Assembly: GCA_016186245.1 (NCBI GenBank)
Contig: JACPLZ010000031.1
Coordinates: 1-37,403 of the forward strand
Source: Candidatus Peregrinibacteria bacterium
GTDB lineage: Bacteria > Patescibacteriota > Gracilibacteria > UBA1369 > LOWO2-01-FULL-3
Direction: 5' to 3'
DNA: 37,403 bases
The notes beneath the pieces were generated by a model. It did not search any database. It worked only from the letters and a program-made list of their open reading frames with translations, and was not told the DNA's origin. Of this stretch, positions 1 to 7,596 are shown piece by piece. The stretch's first letter is position 1. Every line of letters begins with the position of its first letter. The position numbers and the translations under genes were made by a program.

Positions 1-1356
1 CGCCGCATCATCAAAATAGCCGTATGCCGCATCATCTTCAATAAAAACTGACATACCCCTGGCCAACAAAATATCCATTCTCAAATAAAAAACAGCAAAA
101 ATAATTGCAAAAACACCAACAGGCAGCGCCACAATTCTTACCTTTCCAATTTCAAAATTCCTAAATTTTACAACTTTAAGCAACAGCACCGCCCAAAAAG
201 CCGCCAAATAAACCCAATGTTCCATCACCGAAAAACTGAATTGCACAGCCACATAATAGGCAACCAAAGCAAGGTATACCTCCAGCGTTTTTATTCCAAG
301 AAATTTTCTTCTATCTTCCTTTTTCCAAACAAGCATCAGCAAAAATCCCAACGGAATTAAATAAAGAGCCGCCCCAAAAATCCCCCTTTCCGTCAGCGCC
401 TCCAGAAATTCATTATGAGGACTTTCCGGCACACGATAAAATTGCTCATTTTCAAAAACTTCTTTTGGCATTACCGCCGCAAATTGCCTGTAAAAAGTCT
501 CCACCCCGCTGCCCATCCAGATATTTTCCGAATTCAGACTCTGCGCAGCACCTTTCCACAGAAAAAACCGTAAATTCAAAGACCTCATCTCCAGGCCAAA
601 ATTCCACAGTCCGGCTATCACAACAACGATCAATCCCACTGTAATCAGCAACTTATATATTGCCTTCCCATTCCATATCAGCACAAACATCAGCCACAAA
701 GAAAAACCGATACCGATTTCCACCGCCCTGCTCCCAGTCAAAAAAATAACCGCCGCCAATAAAACCATTACAACGAAATCGGCAATTCTTCCTCGCACTT
801 TTTTTTTCATGCGCCCGCTCTTCCCAAAAACATCAAACAGAACAATAAACAGCGGAAAAATCAAAAACTGCGCCAGGAAATTCGGCTGTCCGGAAGCGCC
901 AAAAAGCCTGTTTGAATATTCCGGCGCCGTCCACAACAAAATCGCCGCAATAGCGGCAACCGCCCCGATCCACTTCACCAGCCAAAAGAAAAGCCGCTGC
1001 AAGTTTTTATCCGAAAACAATGCCAGACAAATCAAAAAATGCGCCGCCAGAAATATATAAAAAAGACTTCCCTGCATCAAAGAATATTCACCAAAAAAAC
1101 TCCTGACCGGAGCTAAAGAAAAAACAGTCGACAACAAAAAAGAAACGACCCAAAGCCCCAAATAAAGATATATGCCACGATGAAATTTCAGCGCAAACCT
1201 ACGCAAATCAGCCCACCGCGAAAAAAATACCCCCACCAAAAACAACCCGACCATCCCAAAAAACCAGAAAATTTTCCCACTGCCATACAACTGCATTCCC
1301 CACGGATTCATCACCAGTGGAATCAAAAAAATGGCTAAATACCAGGCATTTTTCAT
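1..1356 (-). CDS. O-antigen ligase/polymerase-like membrane protein (C-terminus cut off)
   Basis: The reading frame is open from an ATG at 1356 to the window edge, giving 452 visible codons with the C-terminus missing. The translation starts MKNAWYLAIFLIPLVMNPWG and is a chain of about ten or more hydrophobic helices. It has the usual O-antigen ligase/Wzy features: an early R-S-F-F-G-x-Y segment and, later, a large loop with G-S-G-V-E-T-F and P-E-S-P-H-N-E-F-L-E. Family members join or polymerise lipid-linked glycans at the outer face of the membrane. The start overlaps the stop of the upstream SLH gene by four bases (ATGA), so the two are probably co-transcribed. A role in surface glycan or glycoprotein assembly is inferred. 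The exact substrate, and ligase versus polymerase, cannot be told. Confidence 0.8.
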   Translation of the reverse strand, partial: MKNAWYLAIFLIPLVMNPWGMQLYGSGKIFWFFGMVGLFLVGVFFSRWADLRRFALKFHRGIYLYLGLWVVSFLLSTVFSLAPVRSFFGEYSLMQGSLFYIFLAAHFLICLALFSDKNLQRLFFWLVKWIGAVAAIAAILLWTAPEYSNRLFGASGQPNFLAQFLIFPLFIVLFDVFGKSGRMKKKVRGRIADFVVMVLLAAVIFLTGSRAVEIGIGFSLWLMFVLIWNGKAIYKLLITVGLIVVVIAGLWNFGLEMRSLNLRFFLWKGAAQSLNSENIWMGSGVETFYRQFAAVMPKEVFENEQFYRVPESPHNEFLEALTERGIFGAALYLIPLGFLLMLVWKKEDRRKFLGIKTLEVYLALVAYYVAVQFSFSVMEHWVYLAAFWAVLLLKVVKFRNFEIGKVRIVALPVGVFAIIFAVFYLRMDILLARGMSVFIEDDAAYGYFDDAA

Positions 1357-2681
1357 TCTCTATTGGCAAGATAGTTGTAAATTGCCACCGCAACCTCCTC
1401 GCGTGACAGATAATTGGAAGGCGCCAGCCACTTTAACCTCTTCGGGAAAAGCTGATATTTTTCCGCTGCACCGGCATATTTTGCAAACCAGTCGCCATCC
1501 TGCACGTCATCATAGGTATAATCCAGCCCATCCTCGAGCTCAAAAGTCTTAGATAACATCTTCAAAAATTCCGCTGTATTCACTTTATCCGCAGGCCTAA
1601 AAGTCACCTTGCCTTCATCACCTCTAATAATACCCAAATTCGCAGCGGTAATAACATATTTGACGTACCACGCCCCTTCTGGAATATCAGAAAAACGTCC
1701 TTCGTTACTCACTTCCGACACATCCAGATTCCTCGAAATCAACAGGAATTTTGCAGCCTCCGCCCTGTTTACAGGATCTGATCCATAAAATTGCCCATCC
1801 GGACGGCCATTGATAACCTTGCGTCTCTGTAATTCCGCAGCAGCAAGCCCCTCGTCATTATTCACATTCATGTCCGGAAACGGACTGACTGCAAAATACG
1901 TAAACACCGCATCCTCAAAACGACCAAGATTTACCGGCCTATCCCACATACCCTTGTAAAAAAGCTCTATGCATTGCCCAACTTCATCCATGCTTGATTT
2001 TCGTTTGTTCACAAATCTTTTGGTAAAATCACCTTCCTCCCAATAAAATTTCAGCTTATCGCAACGTTCTTTCGAAGGCAGCTCAGCGGAAAAACCGTCA
2101 GCGGAATTTTCAGTTTCCGAACCTTCCGGGGCAGAATGCCACATTTCATTATATAAATATTCACACTGTCGCGGCTCATCCAGATGTCCATCCTCACTGC
2201 CATTTTCCGCTACCCATCGGGCAGTATAACCACCATCGGATTCATCAATCCAATCAGCTTTTACAGCTTCGCATCGCGCCTCGCTTATCGTGTCATCCGA
2301 ACCGGAACTTGAACCGGATGAAGAAGCCGCAACAGCCAGCCAAATATCAGGATAATAATATTTACACGCATCGGGCTCATCCAGATGCCCGTCAAGATCG
2401 CCATTTTCCAGCTCCCATCTGTGAGTATATCCTCCAGCGGGATAATCTTTATCCCAATTGGCAGTGCTCGCAGCAATCGCCGTATCAATTCTATCCCAAT
2501 CCTTTTTCAATTCCTCGCATCTCACAGTGGATGGCTTTGTTACCACGCTTATCAGGCTTGTCTTGAATATACCCGCATTTGTTCCAAAGACCAGAATCAA
2601 CCCAAGAAAAAGTATTGCAAATCCGGTAATTTTAACCGCATCAATTTTTCTCTTTCGCGTGATTTTTTTTCTTGATTTCAT
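1353..2681 (-). CDS. SLH-domain surface protein with three Cys-pair repeats
   Basis: 442 residues. The N-terminus is basic and followed by one membrane segment (about 18-36), so the protein is probably membrane-anchored and faces outward. Residues about 54-250 hold three copies of an unrecognised repeat, each with two cysteines (C55/C106, C137/C173, C207/C237). The first two share GGYT-x-RW, ENG, DGHLDEP and an aromatic-rich end finishing in W; the third is diverged and shorter. A Ser/Gly linker separates repeats 1 and 2. From about 260 to the end there are three S-layer homology domains (for example F-x-D-I-P-E-G-A-W-Y and V-I-N-G-R-P-D-G), which in known proteins bind cell-wall polymers. 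The first gene of a two-gene unit with the O-antigen ligase-like gene. A structural or adhesive surface role is inferred. Confidence 0.85.
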   Translation of the reverse strand: MKSRKKITRKRKIDAVKITGFAILFLGLILVFGTNAGIFKTSLISVVTKPSTVRCEELKKDWDRIDTAIAASTANWDKDYPAGGYTHRWELENGDLDGHLDEPDACKYYYPDIWLAVAASSSGSSSGSDDTISEARCEAVKADWIDESDGGYTARWVAENGSEDGHLDEPRQCEYLYNEMWHSAPEGSETENSADGFSAELPSKERCDKLKFYWEEGDFTKRFVNKRKSSMDEVGQCIELFYKGMWDRPVNLGRFEDAVFTYFAVSPFPDMNVNNDEGLAAAELQRRKVINGRPDGQFYGSDPVNRAEAAKFLLISRNLDVSEVSNEGRFSDIPEGAWYVKYVITAANLGIIRGDEGKVTFRPADKVNTAEFLKMLSKTFELEDGLDYTYDDVQDGDWFAKYAGAAEKYQLFPKRLKWLAPSNYLSREEVAVAIYNYLANRE

Positions 2682-2715
2682 TTTGAAGAATTAAAAAAAT
2701 AAATTGACCAATCGA

Positions 2716-2744
2716 ATAATACAATAGTACGTTGCACAAGCCAA
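2716..2744 (-). promoter_or_regulatory. Promoter for the SLH gene at 2681
   Basis: On the minus strand: -35 TTGGCT (2739-2744), a 17-bp spacer, -10 TATTAT (2716-2721). Transcription would start about 30 nt before the ATG at 2681. Called by eye from hexamer match and spacing. Confidence 0.5.
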
Positions 2745-2768
2745 CCATTTTCATTACTATGCTTGCAC

Positions 2769-2789
2769 ATGCGCCCGTAGCTCAGATGG
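2769..2789 (+). repeat. Copy of the tRNA-Arg 5' end (tRNA fragment)
   Basis: These 21 nt are identical to 2875-2895, i.e. two flanking bases plus the first 19 nt of the tRNA-Arg gene (acceptor strand and start of the D-arm). After 2789 the similarity stops, and no anticodon or T-arm follows. This is a remnant of a duplicated tRNA, or a target/attachment site left by a recombination event, and not a functional tRNA. Confidence 0.75.
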
Positions 2790-2876
2790 GGAGCCTTCAG
2801 CCAAATTATAAAGTTGCAAACGCTCGCATCTAACGGTAAAAACATGGAAAACAAATAAACGATGATTTAAAAATAT

Positions 2877-2953
2877 GCGCCCGTAGCTCAGATGGATAGA
2901 GCGTTGGTTTGCGGAGCCAAAGGTCACAGGTTCGACTCCTGTCGGGCGCACCA
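2877..2953 (+). tRNA. tRNA-Arg (anticodon GCG)
   Basis: Full cloverleaf with CCA encoded. The acceptor stem is GCGCCCG/CGGGCGC, the D-arm GCTC/GAGC, the anticodon stem TTGGT/GCCAA with loop TTGCGGA (anticodon GCG, Arg codons CGC/CGU), and the T-arm ACAGG/CCTGT with TTCGACT. The discriminator is A2950 and CCA lies at 2951-2953. A possible promoter is TTGCAA (2814-2819), 17 bp, TAAAAA (2837-2842). Most bacteria read CGN with an ACG anticodon modified to inosine, so a G34 version is unusual. Confidence 0.93.
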
Positions 2954-2970
2954 AACTGGAACAAAAAATT

Positions 2971-3765
2971 CTACTCCGGCAGATTTCCCATCCCTCTCTT
3001 CGCCCCCTTTCTCTTCTTTCTGCCCCTATTCCTCCTCAGTTTTTCATCAATCCCTTTCTGGGAAGGCTGCATAACAACATTTCTCGCCCATGGCTCATCG
3101 GTCAAAAGTTCCCCTTTGAATTGCTGCAGAAGCCAATCCAGGAATTCGGTCTGTTCTGCCAGCTGTCTTTTACTAAAACTTCCGCGAAAATCAACATTAT
3201 AAGCAATGGAAGGAACTCCATCGCGCCCGGCCGGCACGTCTATAATTTCCACCGGCCTGCCCAATGCCCATGGAGCACAAAATACCAGCGGTGCCCACCG
3301 TTCATATTTTTCCATCAGTTTTTCCTGTTTACTTAAACCGCCAAACACATCCCCTCCAAATAATCTGGCCAAAAACCCTGGAGCAGCGCTGGCTTCAGCT
3401 TCATCTTTTCCACTGCGACCAATATAAAACTCAGGAATTTTCAGGCTGACATTATGTCCATTTACCACAACATCAACATTTTTTTCCTTAGCCATAAACA
3501 TGGCCATCACCAGTTTATCCAGCACCCCTTCCAGCTCATCTGGCCACGATAAACCAATATCTTCAGCGGTAAAATCAACCGAGCCGGTAACTCTGGCAAT
3601 TCTGTCCAGCACCTCCTGCCGCAAAGCATTTGGATCCAGTCCCCCCCTATAGTGATCCAAAATTTTATATGAATCATATAGATGGGTAATAAACCCTTCC
3701 ATATCGCTAAGAAGCTGGGACACTCTCGCTCTGCATTCCACTGCCTTTGCGTCCGAATAAAAAAA
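2971..3765 (-). CDS. C-terminal part of Rel/SpoT-like HD protein (after frameshift)
   Basis: This frame continues the gene that begins at 5438. The two frames meet at a run of seven T (plus-strand A 3759-3765); one extra T would give the continuous reading E-H-S-F-F-Y-S-D-A-K-A-V-E-C-R-A-R-V-S-Q. About 264 codons remain, ending in a very basic tail (R-R-N-R-G-R-K-K-R-K-G-A-K-R-G). The first in-frame start codon, GTG at 3741, has no clear ribosome binding site and lies inside the continuous reading, so an independent gene is unlikely. No known domain is recognised in this part. The restored protein would be about 820 residues. Confidence 0.7.
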   Translation of the reverse strand, partial: FFYSDAKAVECRARVSQLLSDMEGFITHLYDSYKILDHYRGGLDPNALRQEVLDRIARVTGSVDFTAEDIGLSWPDELEGVLDKLVMAMFMAKEKNVDVVVNGHNVSLKIPEFYIGRSGKDEAEASAAPGFLARLFGGDVFGGLSKQEKLMEKYERWAPLVFCAPWALGRPVEIIDVPAGRDGVPSIAYNVDFRGSFSKRQLAEQTEFLDWLLQQFKGELLTDEPWARNVVMQPSQKGIDEKLRRNRGRKKRKGAKRGMGNLPE

Positions 3766-5438
3766 GAGTGCTCATCCGTAGAAACACCCATTCGGTTTTC
3801 ACCAAGCCTTCTGCCCAACACGCTATTAAACTCGCCCCTGCCCGCCCATTGATGCTTAAGAGGCTTTGGGAAAAGACGCTTAAACACTTCTGCGGCCGCA
3901 AAACACATATTTGGATCATTCCTGACACACCTGAAAATTACAAAATTCTGCAAAGCCTGTTCATACCTCCCATCTCTAGCCATATCCTCGGCAATCTCTC
4001 CATCTTCATACCTGAAACCAACAGGCCGGTAATTCAGAATATAATCAACCCCCTCAGTCATAGTAGAATCCATCATTTCTCTCTTCATCTCATCCTGAAA
4101 TTCAGCGCTAAATTCACGTTTAAGACCAGGCCAATGTTGCCCATCCTTCAAAACAACCGGCCCCATATCCCGTCTATCACGTTTAGATCTGAGAACAATA
4201 CGCCTCTCTCTCTCATCCGGATCACGAAAAATCAGGTAATCATACAGCCAATCCGCAACATTCCACATTCTCATGGCCACAGCGCAAGCCATAAATGTAT
4301 AAATTGTATCCGCCGCCACTTCCTGAAATTTTTCCTCGGAAACTTCAGCCCCGCCACTCATGCCTGCTCTTATTTTTTGAATAAAAGTTCTTGTATTATC
4401 AAGCCTGTCGCTAATTTTTATAATTATGGCCCTCATTGCGGAAAATCTCTGCGCCCGCTTATGCCCCAAAACACCGTAAAACATTTCCACTATCTGCCTG
4501 GCCTTATTGTCGCCGGATTTTGTCACAAGCTTAACAAGCGCCTCTATAGACACCATTCTGGAAAAGAAAACAGCCGCTCCGGAAACATTGCCTGGCTGGC
4601 CGGAAACACCGCCAAGAGAAGAACACACCCACGAAAAATGCTTATCGAAACTAGCACCATGCCTTTCTCTAAGAGACTCGGCATGCGCCTTCGGAACCCA
4701 AACCGGACCATCCTTTCCAAAAAATTTCGGATTCAAATCTTCAACGCTGGAATTAAGCAAACCTGCTATACCCACCGGCCAATCTTCCAGCACATCATGT
4801 AGCATAGCCGCAATAACTGTCTGTTCACAGAAAAAACGACATTTTTGGACAACATTTCCAACTGCGCTGGCAACAGGATGATAGGCATAATCCTGGGAAT
4901 CACCTTTTGCATCCTTTTCACCTTTTCTTTTGGCGCCATAATGAATCAAAAAAACATAATATGCAGCAACCTTCAAATTTTCCCGCCAGTTAGCGGAAAA
5001 ATTAGAACAGTCCTCTGACCCCCTGATAACTTCTTCCACTTTATCAAGGTCTCCGTCAAAACGCCTGACAAATTCCTCAAACCGCTTGTTCAGATCTTTG
5101 CCAATAGCCTCATTCTTGAACAATATTGATTTCTCAAATCCAAACCGCACCACAAGATCATTAAGCAGTAAAAAAGCCTGCTGCATAGCGCTATTGTTTT
5201 TTTCAAAAACCTCCCTGTACAAAAATCCGTCCCTATTTTCACCCCCCAAAAATTTGGAAAAACAATCGGATAAAACACTTCTGCTGACAGCCGCATTGAC
5301 GGCATCGGCAAACCCCTTCATTACAGGGACATCTGCAACATCAACCACCTGCGCCCGGCCATCAACAGAAACTTCATCTTCATGCACACCATCCTGATTG
5401 TCATTCCGCTCCTTTGCCATATAAAAACCATAAGGCAT
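3507..5438 (-). CDS. Rel/SpoT-like HD-domain protein, N-terminal part (frameshifted)
   Basis: Residues about 180-350 carry a Rel/SpoT-type HD fold: H187 in Y-A-Y-H-P-V-A, H214-D215 followed by V-L-E-D (the HDxxED motif), and K-I-S-D-R-L-D-N-T-R-T at 341-351, equivalent to the A-D-R-L-x-N-M-R-T motif. In Rel/SpoT this domain hydrolyses (p)ppGpp using manganese. A synthetase domain with its R-x-K-D and G-Y-R-S motifs is not evident, so this may be a hydrolase-only enzyme. After the T7 run at 3759-3765 the frame runs on for some 85 codons of out-of-frame sequence rich in Trp and Ile, to the stop at 3507; the true C-terminus is in another frame (2971-3765). It lies 73 bp downstream of rpe. MPYGFYMAKE could also start at the seventh codon. 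Confidence 0.75.
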   Translation of the reverse strand: MPYGFYMAKERNDNQDGVHEDEVSVDGRAQVVDVADVPVMKGFADAVNAAVSRSVLSDCFSKFLGGENRDGFLYREVFEKNNSAMQQAFLLLNDLVVRFGFEKSILFKNEAIGKDLNKRFEEFVRRFDGDLDKVEEVIRGSEDCSNFSANWRENLKVAAYYVFLIHYGAKRKGEKDAKGDSQDYAYHPVASAVGNVVQKCRFFCEQTVIAAMLHDVLEDWPVGIAGLLNSSVEDLNPKFFGKDGPVWVPKAHAESLRERHGASFDKHFSWVCSSLGGVSGQPGNVSGAAVFFSRMVSIEALVKLVTKSGDNKARQIVEMFYGVLGHKRAQRFSAMRAIIIKISDRLDNTRTFIQKIRAGMSGGAEVSEEKFQEVAADTIYTFMACAVAMRMWNVADWLYDYLIFRDPDERERRIVLRSKRDRRDMGPVVLKDGQHWPGLKREFSAEFQDEMKREMMDSTMTEGVDYILNYRPVGFRYEDGEIAEDMARDGRYEQALQNFVIFRCVRNDPNMCFAAAEVFKRLFPKPLKHQWAGRGEFNSVLGRRLGENRMGVSTDEHSFFIRTQRQWNAERECPSFLAIWKGLLPIYMIHIKFWITIGGDWIQMLCGRRCWTELPELPARLILPLKILVYRGQMSWKGCWINW

Positions 5439-5511
5439 AGCAGAATACCATATTTCAACAAAAAGGCAATAGAAGATAGCCGCACGCGCATACCACGCCC
5501 ATACACCATTT

Positions 5512-6141
5512 TCAGCAATTTTTCAGATTTGCTATCGCCACGCTCCTATCATCAGATTCAAAAATATATGTTCCGGCAATCATAATATTTGCTCCAGCTT
5601 CTCTGCATATCCTTGCCGTTTTATCATCAATTCCCCCGTCAACACTTATATCTCCATCATACCCCAAATCCCTTAGCTGCCTTATTTTTGGCATCATGTC
5701 CTTCATGAATTTTTGCCCGCCAAACCCGGGCTCAACCGTCATAATCAAAATTTGATCAACCATCTCCAGCACGCCTTCCAAAACTTCCACGCCGGTTTTT
5801 GGCCTCACGGATACCCCGTTCTTCACCCCCAAATCCCTGATGGTACCCAAAACTCCCTTTAAATCTTTGCACGCCTCCGCGTGGACAATCAAAGTATCGG
5901 CGCCGGCCTTCACAAAATCCTCAAAAAAATCCCACGGATGTTCTATCATCAAATGCACATCAATCGGCAATTTTGTTTTAATCCATTTCATCACCGGCGC
6001 CCCAAAACTTATGTTAGGCACAAAATGCCCATCCATCACATCATAGTGCAACCGATCACTGTACGGCTCTACCTCCTTAATTTCCTCATTCAGCCTGCCG
6101 AAATCAGCCGACAGAATTGAAGGTGCGACTTGTATATTCAT
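5512..6141 (-). CDS. rpe: Ribulose-phosphate 3-epimerase
   Basis: 209 residues, slightly shorter than the usual 210-230. It is a TIM-barrel epimerase that interconverts ribulose 5-phosphate and xylulose 5-phosphate in the cytoplasm. Visible signatures are A-P-S-I-L-S-A-D-F at the start, L-H-Y-D-V-M-D-G-H-F-V-P-N (metal and catalytic His/Asp), D-V-H-L-M-I, M-T-V-E-P-G-F-G-G-Q-K-F and D-G-G-I near the C-terminus with the second catalytic Asp. The start overlaps the rpiB stop by four bases (ATGA), so translation is probably coupled in the order prs-rpiB-rpe. Confidence 0.96.
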   Translation of the reverse strand: MNIQVAPSILSADFGRLNEEIKEVEPYSDRLHYDVMDGHFVPNISFGAPVMKWIKTKLPIDVHLMIEHPWDFFEDFVKAGADTLIVHAEACKDLKGVLGTIRDLGVKNGVSVRPKTGVEVLEGVLEMVDQILIMTVEPGFGGQKFMKDMMPKIRQLRDLGYDGDISVDGGIDDKTARICREAGANIMIAGTYIFESDDRSVAIANLKNC

Positions 6142-6599
6142 CCTATATGGCTTAATTTTTCCACCCTGCGCACATGCCTTTCCTCTCCGTTTTCAAAATC
6201 CGTTTCAAAAAATTTATCCGCAATTTTTTTCATCGCATCAATATCGGTCAGACGCGCTCCCATAGTTAAAACATTGGCATTGTTGTGCTTTCTGGCCATT
6301 TCGGCCATTTCTGCAGTTACGGCATTTACAGCCCTGATATCTTTAAACTTGTTAACCGCCATCGCCACGCCTATTCCGGTGCCGCAAATCAAAACACCAA
6401 AAGATTCAGGATGCTCCACAACTTTTTCACCGACTTCCCGCGCGACATCTGGATAATCACAGGATTCCTCTGTGAAACACCCCAAATCGGTTACCTCAAA
6501 ACCTTTCTGCTGCAGATAAGCTTTTAAGTCCTCCTTGGCTTTGAATCCGGCATGATCCGCGCCTATAAAAACCAGCTTTTTTTTCTTTTCTCCAATCAT
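6138..6599 (-). CDS. rpiB: Ribose-5-phosphate isomerase B
   Basis: 153 residues, typical for RpiB/LacAB. It interconverts ribose 5-phosphate and ribulose 5-phosphate. Motifs seen: G-A-D-H-A-G-F at the N-terminus, I-C-G-T-G-I-G with the catalytic Cys, and A-R-K-H-N-N-A-N-V-L-T-M-G-A-R with the substrate-binding His and Arg. It overlaps the prs stop by four bases upstream and the rpe start downstream, a tight three-gene unit that would supply ribose 5-phosphate straight to PRPP synthesis. Confidence 0.96.
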   Translation of the reverse strand: MIGEKKKKLVFIGADHAGFKAKEDLKAYLQQKGFEVTDLGCFTEESCDYPDVAREVGEKVVEHPESFGVLICGTGIGVAMAVNKFKDIRAVNAVTAEMAEMARKHNNANVLTMGARLTDIDAMKKIADKFFETDFENGEERHVRRVEKLSHIG

Positions 6600-7540
6600 T
6601 GCAAAACAGTGGTAACGGATTTTGATTCATAAACATTCCGGATTATTCTGGAAAGAAGAGGGGCAACGGACAAAACTTTTAACCCCCGGAATTGTTTTTC
6701 TTTCGGAATAGGAATTGTATTTGTTACTACCACCTCCTTGAAACCGGCGCCACTAAGTCTTTCCACGGCCGGATCGGAAAAAACAGCATGGGTCGCCGCC
6801 AAATAAACTTCATCGGCCGCACCATGACTCCTCAGCGCTTTTACCGCCGCGGCTACGCTGCCGGCAGTATCAATCATATCATCGAAAATCACACAATTCC
6901 TTCCACTTACATCACCTATAACATGATGAACCTCCGCTTTGTTATGAGCAGGCCTGGATTTATGAATAATCGCCAGATCCGCCCCCAGCAAGTCGGCAAA
7001 CTTCTTGGCATCCTTTGCCCCTCCGGCATCGGGAGAAACGACCATCAGATTCCTGATTTTTTTCTTTTTAAAATAATCGGCAAACAGACGCCGCGTATCC
7101 AGGTTATCCATCGGAACATTAAAAAATCCCTGCTCCTGGTCGCTATGAAGTTTCAGAGCAATCACATGCCCAGCCCCGGCCGCCGACAACAAATCTGCGA
7201 CCAGTTTTGCAGAAATAGGCTCTCTCGGCGTGGCCACACGATCCTGTCTGGAGTACCCATAATGTGGCATGACAACGTGAATATGATAGGCAAAAGATCT
7301 CTTCAGAGCATCAATCATAATAAAAAGTTCCATCAAATCTTCGTTCACGTTGCCAGAAGCGGTTTGAAGAACAAACACATCGCAACCCCTGACGCTCTCC
7401 TTTGGCTTGGCATAAATCTCTCCGCAGGCAAAACGCGAAACTTCCATTTCCGAAAGTTTGACCTTCATATTTTTAGCGATTTCTTTCGCCAATTCCGGAT
7501 GGGAAGACCCGGAGAAGAATTTAATTGGATGCTGGGCCAT
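6596..7540 (-). CDS. prs: Ribose-phosphate pyrophosphokinase
   Basis: 314 residues, the usual length. It makes PRPP from ribose 5-phosphate and ATP for nucleotide synthesis. Seen: F-S-G-S-S-H-P-E at the N-terminus, the catalytic flexible-loop region M-P-H-Y-G-Y-S-R-Q-D-R, L-K-L-H-S-D-Q, V-S-P-D-A-G-G, and the PRPP-binding loop C-V-I-F-D-D-M-I-D-T-A-G-S. First gene of prs-rpiB-rpe, 56 bp after the transketolase-like pair. A short hairpin repeat occupies that gap. Confidence 0.96.
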   Translation of the reverse strand: MAQHPIKFFSGSSHPELAKEIAKNMKVKLSEMEVSRFACGEIYAKPKESVRGCDVFVLQTASGNVNEDLMELFIMIDALKRSFAYHIHVVMPHYGYSRQDRVATPREPISAKLVADLLSAAGAGHVIALKLHSDQEQGFFNVPMDNLDTRRLFADYFKKKKIRNLMVVSPDAGGAKDAKKFADLLGADLAIIHKSRPAHNKAEVHHVIGDVSGRNCVIFDDMIDTAGSVAAAVKALRSHGAADEVYLAATHAVFSDPAVERLSGAGFKEVVVTNTIPIPKEKQFRGLKVLSVAPLLSRIIRNVYESKSVTTVLQ

Positions 7541-7570
7541 AAAATTTGATTACCGGAAAGCAGAATAGCA

Positions 7571-7596
7571 TAGATTTTTTGCAAAGCAAAAATCTA
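7571..7596 (-). repeat. Short hairpin repeat (AGATTTT family), copy 1
   Basis: On the minus strand TAGATTTTTGC and GCAAAAAATCTA are separated by TTT, directly after the TAA stop of the transketolase C-half. The same form recurs at 25550-25576, 30624-30647 and 37372-37395, always just after a gene end and in the same orientation. It lacks a GC-rich stem and T-tract, so it is not a classic terminator. Confidence 0.7.

Noticed and set aside
2757..2954. 65-codon minus-strand frame starting M-V-R-P-T-G-V-E-P-V-T-F-G-S
   Set aside because: Antisense of tRNA-Arg; a familiar false prediction over tRNA genes.
3747..4802. 351-codon plus-strand reading frame
   Set aside because: It lies antisense to the HD-domain gene, is rich in Pro, Asn, His and Arg, and has no domain pattern; a shadow frame.
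6692..7549. 285-codon plus-strand reading frame
   Set aside because: Fully antisense to prs, whose motifs are unambiguous.
7571..7596. Rho-independent terminator
   Set aside because: The stem is A/T-rich with only two central G-C pairs and has no T-tract after it.
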